A stretch of DNA of 53,148 nucleotides from Niabella sp. (GTDB lineage: Bacteria; Bacteroidota; Bacteroidia; Chitinophagales; Chitinophagaceae). The stretch covers positions 1 to 53,148 of the forward strand of contig JAGIAQ010000004.1 in assembly GCA_017744795.1 (NCBI GenBank), read 5' to 3'. A program made the translations under genes and the position numbers. This document shows, one piece after another, positions 45,156 to 53,148 of the stretch; position 1 is the stretch's first letter; every line of letters begins with the position of its first letter. A model generated the notes under the pieces. It saw only the letters and a program-made list of their open reading frames with translations. It made no database searches and was not told the origin of the DNA.

Positions 45156-45953
45156 TTACTTTGACGGATACAATGCTAATCCATATACATGCACCACCCC
45201 GTTGGTAGCTACGTATCCGATAGACCGGCTGTTAGTGTGATCATTAAATACGATAGGTGCGATATCGGCATTGTTCTGAATGCGCAGCGTAAACATCCCC
45301 TGGGGGTCGAATCCATTTCCACCAGCCGGATTAAAGGCCGACTGAGAGGGATCCCAATAGCCCAGCAGAGATTCTTTTGTTGCAACGGTATTGGCCGGCA
45401 ATAAGGATTGCACTGACTTGTTCACAGCACTCAGATCGTAATAATTATACACGGAGGTTCCGATCAGGTACAAAAAGAAATTCTTCACGGTTTCTTTAGA
45501 ATAATCTTCCCAACGGGTAGCCGGGCGGGTTTGTGGCAGGCCGGTTGTAGCATTGATGAGCGGGTTGCCATTTGCATCTGTAACCACAATCGGAAAGGTA
45601 AAAAACAACCCCTTGTCCATCACCCCTGAGGTGTTGAAGCCGCGCACGGCATCATTGTGCAGGAATATAAAAGTCCGTCCGGGCTTTTCGTATTCTGAAA
45701 GATCGAATCCGCAATAATCGAGTCCTTTTTTCATCCACCGGAACACAGTGTCAGTAGGCGCCGCAGGTGTTCCATCGGCCCGGTTCAGCAAAAATTGTTT
45801 GGCCGTCATGTTGATGTTCGGATCAAGCGTTTGCTTATGATAATCATAATTCTGCTGCAGGCTTAACCCCAACATTTTTTTACAGCCGGGCAAAAATGTT
45901 GCAATTACAGCAAGTAGGAGAAAACTATTGATAAAGCGTTTAACTATTTTCAT
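45156..45953 (-). CDS. Fasciclin-like lipoprotein, candidate surface glycan-binding protein
   Basis: The 265-aa protein starts at the second ATG, in front of a clean lipoprotein signal ending LPGC (C24). The mature chain has a fasciclin-like pattern: TFIFLHNDAV in the middle, MFTLRIQNN followed by SRSIGYVATNGVVHVYGLALYP at the end. It lies directly after susD (39-nt gap), the position usually held by SusE/SusF-type glycan-binding lipoproteins. I infer that it sits on the cell surface next to the SusC/D complex and helps bind the substrate. No catalytic residues are seen. An ATG at 45977 would add eight residues before the signal. Confidence 0.72.
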   Translation of the reverse strand: MKIVKRFINSFLLLAVIATFLPGCKKMLGLSLQQNYDYHKQTLDPNINMTAKQFLLNRADGTPAAPTDTVFRWMKKGLDYCGFDLSEYEKPGRTFIFLHNDAVRGFNTSGVMDKGLFFTFPIVVTDANGNPLINATTGLPQTRPATRWEDYSKETVKNFFLYLIGTSVYNYYDLSAVNKSVQSLLPANTVATKESLLGYWDPSQSAFNPAGGNGFDPQGMFTLRIQNNADIAPIVFNDHTNSRSIGYVATNGVVHVYGLALYPSK

Positions 45954-45992
45954 CTGTTGATATTTTATTATTTGCAATAGACGGGATATTAC

Positions 45993-47567
45993 TTATCCGC
46001 CATAGCCGGAATTCTGCACCAGTTTGCTGTTGGCATTCAGCACGCTCCGGTTAATTGGCCAAAATATTCTTCTTGGATCGCCAAAGCCCGTAGCGTCCGC
46101 GGAAGCCGCTCCCGCCGAAATTTGTCTTCTTTTCAGGATAGGATCCATTATTCTGGCCACATTTCCGGTCCGCACCAGATCGAACCATCTTTTACCTTCC
46201 CCTACCAGCTCCATCTGACGTTCTTTCAGGATCGCATCCGCCATTGAAGCCTGATCAAGGATCGGCGCAGTACCCAGCACATAAGCCGGAAGCCCTGCCC
46301 TTACCCGAACATAATTCAGATACTTTAACGCATTAGCCTGGTCGTTGGTGGCATTGAGCGCCTCTGCATATAACAGATAAATGTCCGCTAAACGATAGAC
46401 GGGCAAATACACCGGCGCTTCTTTATAATAATAGAGCGCCAGATCCGTGGCCGAGGCTGCTTTGGTTGGATTCGCCGGAGAAGCATACCACTTGATAAAC
46501 CGGTCGCGGTTCGACTTTGTGGCGTCATTATTTGCCGAATAAGGATCGATGGTTTGCTTGGGGCGAATATCAACGGCTGTGGGGGAGGCCACTGTTTGTG
46601 GTATTACCCAGCTATTATACAAATCGATATCCATAGCCATCGGCTTGTTATTGGCCGTCCATGAGGTCACCATACAAGCACAATCATTTTTTGCAAAGTC
46701 CCAATGAATGCTCCAGATCGTTTCAATACTGGCACTGGGCGCTGTGAATATATTTTTCCAGCTTGCCTGCGGCTGAAGATTGGTACCGCTGGCACCTGCG
46801 TATGCCACACCCGTGGGGCCTTTGGCCTTAAACAGATTTTTGATCCATACAATAGCATTGGCATAGTCATGTTTCCACATATACACATCTGCTAACATGG
46901 CACAAATAGACCCTTCACTAATGGTCCATGCAGATCCGGTTTGATTTTTTGTGATCATACTATACGCCTGGGTCAGATCGGGTATAATTCGCTGATCAAT
47001 TATTGTAGTAGCAGGGATACGGGGTTTTTCCAAAGTATCTGTTAAACTTTCCATAGGCGTGGTCCAAACAGGAGCGTCGCCCCATACCCGCACAATATAG
47101 AAATAACATAGTGCCCGCATGGCATAACTTTCCAGCAATGCCTTATTAATAATATCGGGAGTTATCCGGCTGTCATAAGTAGCAGCAGCCGGTATGTGTT
47201 TAATATTAGCGTTCGCCCTTCCGATAACCGTATATAGACCGGACCAGTCGGAAAACTCGTTGTCTGTGGTCAATGCATTCATGGCTATTTCTGTGGTTGC
47301 AATAGTAGTATAGCTTAAAAAACGATCGAAATTGTCGGAGCGATAATCGCCCCAGTACAAGGCTCTTTCCTTGTATTGCGCTTCACCGATCATTTCCTGC
47401 TGAAACCCGGAATACATACCGGCCACAGCAGCGTTCACTTCGTAAAGTGTTTTATAAAATTCATTTTGAGGCACCTGCGACTGCGGTTTCTGATCCAAAA
47501 ATTTACTGCAGCTGTTGCACAGGATCAGTACACTGCACATTAGGATTATATAATTCAGTTTTTTCAT
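45993..47567 (-). CDS. SusD/RagB outer-membrane glycan-binding lipoprotein
   Basis: The 524-aa protein (start at the internal ATG at 47567) has the lipobox CNSC (C20) followed by SKFLDQKPQS, the usual SusD N-terminus. TPR-like helices and the C-terminal motif with ILKERQMELVGEGKRWFDLVRTG are characteristic of RagB/SusD. It would form the lid of the SusC transporter and capture oligosaccharides on the cell surface. The susC stop is 10 nt upstream of this start; the alternative start at 47591 would overlap susC and has no signal logic. Confidence 0.95.
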   Translation of the reverse strand: MKKLNYIILMCSVLILCNSCSKFLDQKPQSQVPQNEFYKTLYEVNAAVAGMYSGFQQEMIGEAQYKERALYWGDYRSDNFDRFLSYTTIATTEIAMNALTTDNEFSDWSGLYTVIGRANANIKHIPAAATYDSRITPDIINKALLESYAMRALCYFYIVRVWGDAPVWTTPMESLTDTLEKPRIPATTIIDQRIIPDLTQAYSMITKNQTGSAWTISEGSICAMLADVYMWKHDYANAIVWIKNLFKAKGPTGVAYAGASGTNLQPQASWKNIFTAPSASIETIWSIHWDFAKNDCACMVTSWTANNKPMAMDIDLYNSWVIPQTVASPTAVDIRPKQTIDPYSANNDATKSNRDRFIKWYASPANPTKAASATDLALYYYKEAPVYLPVYRLADIYLLYAEALNATNDQANALKYLNYVRVRAGLPAYVLGTAPILDQASMADAILKERQMELVGEGKRWFDLVRTGNVARIMDPILKRRQISAGAASADATGFGDPRRIFWPINRSVLNANSKLVQNSGYGG

Positions 47568-47577
47568 TTTACTCTTT

Positions 47578-50500
47578 TTAAAAGTTAACATTTACTCCAA
47601 ATCCATACTCCCTTCTTTTAGGATACTTCCCATTATCATAACCGGGCTGTAACACGTTGCTGGCGCTGAACTCCGGATCATAGCCCCGGTAATTCGTCCA
47701 GGTAAGCAGGTTGCTTCCGTACACATAAATGGTAGCGCCCCTCATGAATACTTTCTTTGCAATCTGGGGCAGCAACAGGTAGGAAAGCCGCAGGCTGGAC
47801 AATCTTATAAAAGAGCCATCCTCGATAAATAAACTATTGGCATCCGTTTTTTGATTACCCCTGTTCTTTGCTTCCGGATAATAGGGATATTTGGCTATAT
47901 CGCCCGGTTTCCGCCATACATTGTAAACCATTTCAGGGCTTCCGGCTCCTGTATTGGAGGGATAACTTTGGTTAAACAGCAAGGCATTGTATACGTGAGA
48001 ACCAAACGATGCATTCACAAGGAAAAACAGCGAGAACCTCCGGTAGGTAAGGTTGTTGGTGATCCCGAGGTAAAACTTGGGTTGTGCATTTGCCAGTATC
48101 TGCCGGTCCCGGTCATCAATAAGACTGTCTCCATTTATATTCTGCCAGATGGCATCTCCGCCACGCAGCTTACCCCCAGGATCATACATGCTATGCACAT
48201 AGCCGGTGTAGCGTTGCCCGTTAAAATTATAAACAGGTGCGCCATTTTCATACAAGGGCTTTCCGTCTGCCCCCAATACCAGTGTCAGTTGCTGCCAGCT
48301 ATCATTATATGCGTTGGATTCGTTCCATGCGTAAACGCCCAGATTTCTCCAGCCAAAGAAATTACCAATTTTGCCGCCTTCTTCTATATACCATTTGTTA
48401 GCCAGGATAAAAGGTTTTCCATCGCCCAGCTTTTTAATGATACTTCTCTCAAAAGATATATTCCCACCTATTTCCCAGGTTACGCCTTTGTCACTTTTTG
48501 CGAGAAACGGAGTACCCCTTACGGAGAACTCAAGCCCGCGATTCTCCAGTGTGCCCAGGTTGATCTTTACCGTATCGAACCCGGTTTCTGCCGGAAGATT
48601 TTTCGGATACAGCAGGTCCTTTGTAGTTTTAATATAGTAATCTGTAGTGAACGTTAACCGGCCATTAAAAAAGGTCAGATCCAAGCCAGCGTTTTTCTGT
48701 ATGGTTGTTTCCCAATGCACTTTTTCATTTCCAAAAGTAGGCGTAGTGTACGCACCGCCAACCCCCGCATAACTTCCGGCAAATGTTATTTTGTTCATGA
48801 AGTCGCTTGATCCGATGCGATCATTACCCACTTGTCCGATCCCAAACCGGAAACGGCCATCCGACAATGCACCTTTGGCCCATTTCATAAATGACTCATC
48901 GGAAAAGCGCCATCCGCCGGAAGCAGAATAGAAATTACCATACCTCGAATCACTGCCAAACCGGGAAGACCCATCCCGACGGAAAATACCCGCCAGCGTG
49001 TACTTTCCTTTATAGCTATAGTTGGCTCTTGCAAACATGCTGGCGCCCGCGTTGCCATTGGCATCCGTATAGGTTTTAGAAGAGGTGATATAAGCCGGTG
49101 GTGTAACAAATATATCATCACTTACCACATTGGCGTATTCGGAATGCGCCCGGTCGGCACGATCCTTATCCGCACTAATCCCTAACACTGTTTGTAAATT
49201 GTGCACACCGCCAAAGGTTTTATTATAGTTAAGAAAAGACTGATATTCCCACGAGAATACTTTTTGCATATCGTTGGACCCGTTATTCTGATCTTTATTG
49301 GCTGAAACATAACGCGGAGAGAAAGAGGTGTTCTGGCTGTTGTTCAGCATCGCATTAAACGTATTCGTAAACAACAGGTCCTTGGTAATACGGAACTGCA
49401 GGGAATTACTGAACTGCACCGCAAACCGGTCTGTTTTATTGGTTTCGTAAATGGCATTTGCCACCGGGTTCCGCTTGGAACCAATATAACTCGTCAACGA
49501 CCCATCTGGATAGTAGATCAGTGAATAGGCCGGCCGGTCAAAAGCAATTGCGACGGTTCTGGAAAGCGGCACTTCATTACCCGTTTGGTACATCAGCGAA
49601 ATATTGCTCACATATTTCAATTTGGGCGAAGCCTGGTATTCTATATTGCTTCTTACCTGTACCCTTTTTACATAACTGTTCAATATAATCGACTTGTCAT
49701 TGAGATAATTGATCCCCGTGTAATAGCTCAGCCCTTTTTGTCCGCCGCTTACGCCCAGGTTTACCTGCTGCCGGTCGCCCAGATTGCCCAGCAGCAGTTG
49801 CTGCAGATCATTATCGGAGTTAAAACCAGGGTTCAGCGAATCTACGTTCCCTCCGGTTCCCCCGTTCGGGTTAGCGGATTGTATTCTTCTGAACTCACGA
49901 ACTTCAGCCGAATTATTCTGCGGCAGTTTGTGCGCCAACTTTCCAAAAACGCGGGAATAATTCAGGTCGATCCTTGGCTTGCCTTCTCTCCCTTTTTTTG
50001 TAGTAATAATGATTACACCATTAGCCGCCCGGGCACCGTAGATGGCCGCCGAAGCCGCATCTTTCAACACTTCGATCTTGTCAATATCCATCGGATTGAT
50101 GCTGGATCCATCAGGAGTGATCACACCATCCACGAGGTACAGGGGGCCGTTGCCACTATTAAGCGTAGAGGCGCCACGGATCTGGATCGATCCTTCTGCT
50201 CCGGGGGCACCACCACCGTCGTTGGTTACCAAAACACCCGCTGCCTGCCCCTGCAAGGCATCAAATAAATTGACAGGCTGCCGCTCTTCAATTTGCTTGG
50301 AACTGATAGAAGATATAGCACCCGTAACATCCCGCTTTCGCTGGGTTCCATATCCGATAACCACCACATCATCTAAATCAGAAAGCGTTTCTTTTAACGT
50401 TATCGTTATTTGGCGGTCCTGGCCCACCGGGCGTTCCTGAGGTGTAAAGCCTACAGCGGAAAAGGTTAATACACTTTGAGCATCAGGTACCTGAATACTA

Positions 50501-50709
50501 AAACGTCCTGCCGAATCGGAGCTAACCCCCACACTGCTGCCTTTTACCAGAACAGTGGCGCCGGCAACAGGGTTGCCTTTTTCCCCTTTTACGATACCTT
50601 TGATCCGGATACTCTGCGCATGCAGCACCCCGGAAAAACAAAACAGGAACAGGCAAAAAGCAATAATCTTGGTCAAGGTTTCCCTTGTTTTTTTTAAATA
50701 ATCTGTCAT
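47578..50709 (-). CDS. SusC/RagA TonB-dependent outer-membrane transporter
   Basis: The 1043-aa protein has a signal peptide (1-32), a carboxypeptidase-regulatory-like domain (33-105, IRIKGIVKGEKGNPVAGATV), the plug start VVIGYGTQRKRDVTGAIS (116-133) typical of SusC, the PLYLVDGVI and ALKDAASAAIYGARA-like plug motifs, and a long C-terminal beta barrel ending in GFGVNVNF with terminal aromatic F. It imports oligosaccharides with the SusD that follows. It is separated from the upstream SusD by 336 nt, suggesting its own transcript. The substrate is unknown but probably the fucosylated glycan of the enzymes downstream. Confidence 0.97.
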   Translation of the reverse strand: MTDYLKKTRETLTKIIAFCLFLFCFSGVLHAQSIRIKGIVKGEKGNPVAGATVLVKGSSVGVSSDSAGRFSIQVPDAQSVLTFSAVGFTPQERPVGQDRQITITLKETLSDLDDVVVIGYGTQRKRDVTGAISSISSKQIEERQPVNLFDALQGQAAGVLVTNDGGGAPGAEGSIQIRGASTLNSGNGPLYLVDGVITPDGSSINPMDIDKIEVLKDAASAAIYGARAANGVIIITTKKGREGKPRIDLNYSRVFGKLAHKLPQNNSAEVREFRRIQSANPNGGTGGNVDSLNPGFNSDNDLQQLLLGNLGDRQQVNLGVSGGQKGLSYYTGINYLNDKSIILNSYVKRVQVRSNIEYQASPKLKYVSNISLMYQTGNEVPLSRTVAIAFDRPAYSLIYYPDGSLTSYIGSKRNPVANAIYETNKTDRFAVQFSNSLQFRITKDLLFTNTFNAMLNNSQNTSFSPRYVSANKDQNNGSNDMQKVFSWEYQSFLNYNKTFGGVHNLQTVLGISADKDRADRAHSEYANVVSDDIFVTPPAYITSSKTYTDANGNAGASMFARANYSYKGKYTLAGIFRRDGSSRFGSDSRYGNFYSASGGWRFSDESFMKWAKGALSDGRFRFGIGQVGNDRIGSSDFMNKITFAGSYAGVGGAYTTPTFGNEKVHWETTIQKNAGLDLTFFNGRLTFTTDYYIKTTKDLLYPKNLPAETGFDTVKINLGTLENRGLEFSVRGTPFLAKSDKGVTWEIGGNISFERSIIKKLGDGKPFILANKWYIEEGGKIGNFFGWRNLGVYAWNESNAYNDSWQQLTLVLGADGKPLYENGAPVYNFNGQRYTGYVHSMYDPGGKLRGGDAIWQNINGDSLIDDRDRQILANAQPKFYLGITNNLTYRRFSLFFLVNASFGSHVYNALLFNQSYPSNTGAGSPEMVYNVWRKPGDIAKYPYYPEAKNRGNQKTDANSLFIEDGSFIRLSSLRLSYLLLPQIAKKVFMRGATIYVYGSNLLTWTNYRGYDPEFSASNVLQPGYDNGKYPKRREYGFGVNVNF

Positions 50710-51045
50710 AAAAGCAATTTAAAATTCAACCGTTTGCACAAGCTGCAATAATAGCGTCATCTCTCCCCCTGGAATACCCGGCTTTTGGCTCAGAATTAAA
50801 TAATTTTGGCATGTTACGATAACGTTTTCATAGTGGCGTCAGAGGCGAAATGAGATCATTTTTTTTTGCGGGCAGGAATAATGCGAGAGCAGAACAGGCG
50901 GGGCTATTGCCCCGCCTGTTCTGCTAAATAAAGTTCCGGATCGCTTCGCTCCCCTATTTTACGTGCGTTTTATTGACATAAAAATGGTCCGAAAAACAAC
51001 GAATCAGGTTTGTATATGCACCATTATCCGAACCATTCACTACAA
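50710..51045. other. 336-nt region between two SusCD pairs, probable start of the downstream operon
   Basis: Near the susC start the DNA is AT-rich. At 50811-50830 the sequence ATGTTACGATAACGTTTTCA contains the small dyad GTTA-CGA-TAAC, a possible operator. No minus-strand TAnnTTTG box was found; a plus-strand TAATTTTG at 50801-50808 points the wrong way. A very strong hairpin lies at 50888-50925. No regulator gene is present. Confidence 0.5.
50888..50925. terminator. Perfect 17-bp hairpin between the two SusCD operons
   Basis: AGCAGAACAGGCGGGGC and GCCCCGCCTGTTCTGCT are exact reverse complements around a TATT loop. It lies about 120 nt past the stop of the upstream susD, between it and the next susC. 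Neither side has an immediate T-run, so it may be a terminator without U-tract, an attenuator or a repetitive palindrome. Confidence 0.6.
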
Positions 51046-52749
51046 TCAATACTGCGGGTTCTGCGTCAATACCGCTCCCGTATTCTGGGTGATCTCAACT
51101 GCCGGTATGGGCCACAGGTTATGAAACGGTTCGATCGTAAGCCCGGACTTTGGATTATAACGTTGGGTGCGATCATACAATTTCCCCAGCCGTGTAAGCG
51201 TTACCGCCCGGAACTCTTCCAGATATAGTTCACGTAACCGTTCGTCCAGAATATAATCAATATTCATATCCGCTGCTGACGCGGGTGCCGCATGTGCCCT
51301 GTTCCGCAATACATTGATATCATCCGCCGCCTGCTGGGTTGCTCCTTTGTCCAGATAAGCCTCTGCTCTTAATAAATACGTTTCCGCCAGACGCGCCATA
51401 TATTTTTGCAAGAACAGCCGGGAGGCGCCATTGAGCAGGATCCCGCCAAACGGATTGGTCGCATTGCTTAATATAGCCGGACCGGCAACCGCTACAAAAT
51501 CACCTGCCGATGGCGAGGTCTTGCGTATGATCGGATAAAAATTACGGATCGTATCTCTGAAATCTGCGGGAAGCACTTTGGCTTTATACCCATCTTTTAC
51601 ATACCATTTTCCATAGTCCGGCGATGTGGCGGGCACACCTGAGATACGGATATCCCGGACAATATTATAGGACGAATTACGGATATCACCCGGCGACCAT
51701 ATCTCATAAAAGAAATGGGAAGTAGGGCGGATCCAGCCCACACCATTTGAAGAAATACTGTCAACAAATTTAGAATTGAACAATACCGGCATTTTGGTTT
51801 TACTGGTCGTTTCTGCAATGCGCACACCGGTCAAACTGGGAACGATTGCCCATGCGGTTTGATCACCAACTGACGCCGAATTATTTAGCGTAGATTGTAT
51901 CACCAGCAACCCTTCATGATTCCCCTTACTATAGTTTTGATTATCGTATTCAAACAGATCCCGGTATACATCACCGGGTTGATTGGCTCTGTTCCCAAAC
52001 CGGTTCGTCATCAGCGATAATCCTGGAAAACTGATCACATTGGTTGCCATCGCTATGGCTCCGTCATAATCTTTTAAAGAGATCAGCACTTCTGTAAGCA
52101 AATGCTGGGCAATTTGTTTATTGACTGTACCATCTGCCACCTTATTAATATCAGATAATAACCCGATGGCCTGCAGCAAGTCTTTTTTACATTGCTGATA
52201 AACAGAATCCCGGCTGGCACGCACATAATCATATTTGGGTTGCGACAATTCATTTAACTCAATGGGCACGCCACCAAACAGGTTGGCCAGCACATTGTAG
52301 GAATAAGCCCTGAAGAATAATGCCTGTCCCAGAAAGCTATTCTTATCTGCATCGGCCAGCTGTGTAGCTTGCGGCACCCGGCTAATGATCAGGTTCGCAT
52401 TGGTTATGATCTTATAATAAGCCGTCCAGATATTCTGCGGAATAAAATAGGTAGGCACCATTGTAGCCTTGTAGGCATTCAGCTTTGCAGCGGGATCGTA
52501 GTCCGTAGCGTTAAAAGCGAAGTCGGTGGCGTAGTACAATCCAAAATAAGTATCGAGGTTTATATTGCCCATATAGATATTCCGCACGCCATTATAAACG
52601 TTATTGGTGGCTTGCTGAAACTGCGTAGCCGTTTGCAGCGAATTATCCGGTGTGTAAACAGCTAAAAGCGTCTCATCCAAAAAACTCTTTTTACACCCGG
52701 GCAGAATAATACCGATACAAAGAAGATTTATAATTAGTACTTTTTTCAT
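51046..52749 (-). CDS. SusD/RagB outer-membrane glycan-binding lipoprotein (second pair)
   Basis: The 567-aa protein has lipobox LPGC (C19) and then KKSFLDETLLAVYTPDN, a typical SusD start. Helical repeats with FLGQALFFRAYSYNVLANLFGGVPI and the C-terminal DINVLRNRAHAAP...LDERLRELYLEEFRAVTLTRLGKLY match RagB/SusD. It differs clearly from the other SusD in the window, so the two pairs may recognise different parts of the glycan. It follows its SusC after 24 nt. Confidence 0.95.
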   Translation of the reverse strand: MKKVLIINLLCIGIILPGCKKSFLDETLLAVYTPDNSLQTATQFQQATNNVYNGVRNIYMGNINLDTYFGLYYATDFAFNATDYDPAAKLNAYKATMVPTYFIPQNIWTAYYKIITNANLIISRVPQATQLADADKNSFLGQALFFRAYSYNVLANLFGGVPIELNELSQPKYDYVRASRDSVYQQCKKDLLQAIGLLSDINKVADGTVNKQIAQHLLTEVLISLKDYDGAIAMATNVISFPGLSLMTNRFGNRANQPGDVYRDLFEYDNQNYSKGNHEGLLVIQSTLNNSASVGDQTAWAIVPSLTGVRIAETTSKTKMPVLFNSKFVDSISSNGVGWIRPTSHFFYEIWSPGDIRNSSYNIVRDIRISGVPATSPDYGKWYVKDGYKAKVLPADFRDTIRNFYPIIRKTSPSAGDFVAVAGPAILSNATNPFGGILLNGASRLFLQKYMARLAETYLLRAEAYLDKGATQQAADDINVLRNRAHAAPASAADMNIDYILDERLRELYLEEFRAVTLTRLGKLYDRTQRYNPKSGLTIEPFHNLWPIPAVEITQNTGAVLTQNPQY

Positions 52750-52773
52750 TTTTTAAAATTTACTGTTGCTGCA

Positions 52774-53148
52774 TTAAAAGGTTACATTAATTCCCAGGGA
52801 ATAATTTTTCATTACCGGGTATCCGTTTTGATCTAGTCCCAAACCTCCCGGTATCCGCCACCCAAGGGAGGAGCGCTGACCAGATGATGGATTCGACTCC
52901 GGATCCCATCCGTCCCATTTGGTAATCGTAAACAGGTTTTGGGCATTTGCGTATACGCTTAATGCCTTTACCAATTTTAAGCGCTGCAGCAGCACGGTGG
53001 GTAAATTATAGGTAAGGGTCAGGTCCTGCAGCCGTATAAAATTACGCTGCATATAAGGCCCGAAATTTTCACCCAAGGTAGCCACATAAGCCGCAATGCT
53101 TCTGTAACGCGCGTTGGGATTATTAGGTGTCCAGTAATCATATACAAA
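52774..53148 (-). CDS. SusC/RagA transporter, C-terminal fragment (second pair)
   Basis: The frame is open to the right edge, so only the last 124 codons are present. It reads FVYDYWTPNNPNARYRSIAA at the edge, then FIRLQDLTLTYNLP and YANAQNLFTITKWDGWDPE, all hallmarks of the C-terminal barrel of SusC proteins, and ends in YSLGINVTF with the terminal aromatic residue needed for barrel assembly. The start codon lies outside the window. It pairs with the SusD that follows after 24 nt. Confidence 0.93.
   Translation of the reverse strand, partial: FVYDYWTPNNPNARYRSIAAYVATLGENFGPYMQRNFIRLQDLTLTYNLPTVLLQRLKLVKALSVYANAQNLFTITKWDGWDPESNPSSGQRSSLGWRIPGGLGLDQNGYPVMKNYSLGINVTF

Noticed and set aside
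47851..48657. 268-codon plus-strand frame inside susC
   Set aside because: It is antisense to a clear SusC barrel and has no family likeness; a shadow frame.
49585..50268. 227-codon plus-strand frame inside susC
   Set aside because: Antisense shadow of the plug and early barrel of SusC; no signature.
20508..53148. Reading the locus as a pectin RG-I/RG-II PUL
   Set aside because: GH28-like and GH105 suggest it, but GH78/GH106 rhamnosidases, PL9/PL11 and the RG-II-specific families are absent, and the GH28 active site is altered.

Overview
The window looks like a chromosomal segment from a Bacteroidota bacterium, most likely in or near the Chitinophagaceae. This rests on three SusC/RagA receptors and two SusD lipoproteins, a separate atpD-atpC pair, promoter boxes of the TAnnTTTG type, many secreted CAZymes, and no clear Shine-Dalgarno sites. 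Genus and species cannot be fixed from the sequence alone.

Left part (1-18.8 kb). The window opens inside the N-terminus of a SusC-like receptor on the minus strand, which belongs to another locus off the edge. Housekeeping genes follow: endonuclease III (nth), a small metzincin-type metalloprotease, an orphan sensor histidine kinase, YqgE/AlgH, a DUF4197 lipoprotein, an RDD membrane protein, ATP synthase beta and epsilon, an L,D-transpeptidase lipoprotein, a GNAT-fold protein, a UPF0173 metallo-hydrolase and a complete RND efflux operon (adaptor, pump, TolC-like channel). The gaps are full of short degenerate 'keyword' repeats, and one 146-bp repeat occurs again 15.5 kb away.

Right part (19-53 kb). 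This is a large polysaccharide utilization locus (PUL). One plus-strand beta-helix protein (18973-20478) meets, tail to tail, a long minus-strand array starting beyond the right edge. In transcription order the array is: SusC (C-terminal end only), SusD, SusC, SusD, a fasciclin-like lipoprotein, GH2, GH95, GH31, a PF05426/PL38-type lyase, GH29, GH88, a jelly-roll lyase-like lipoprotein, PL6, GH29, GH28-like, a two-domain esterase, GH29, a sialate-O-acetylesterase-type esterase and GH105.

How it may work (inference). SusC/D pairs and the fasciclin-like lipoprotein would bind and import oligosaccharides. Esterases would remove acyl groups. GH29 and GH95 enzymes would strip alpha-L-fucose or L-galactose, GH31 and GH2 would remove alpha- and beta-linked neutral or uronic sugars, the lyases would cut the uronate backbone, and GH88/GH105 would take off the unsaturated uronyl ends. 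The set points to an acetylated, fucose-rich, uronic-acid polysaccharide. No sulfatase, rhamnosidase, PUL regulator or fucose-catabolism gene is visible, so neither sulfated fucan, RG-I nor RG-II is a good fit. This uncommon combination is the most interesting system in the window.
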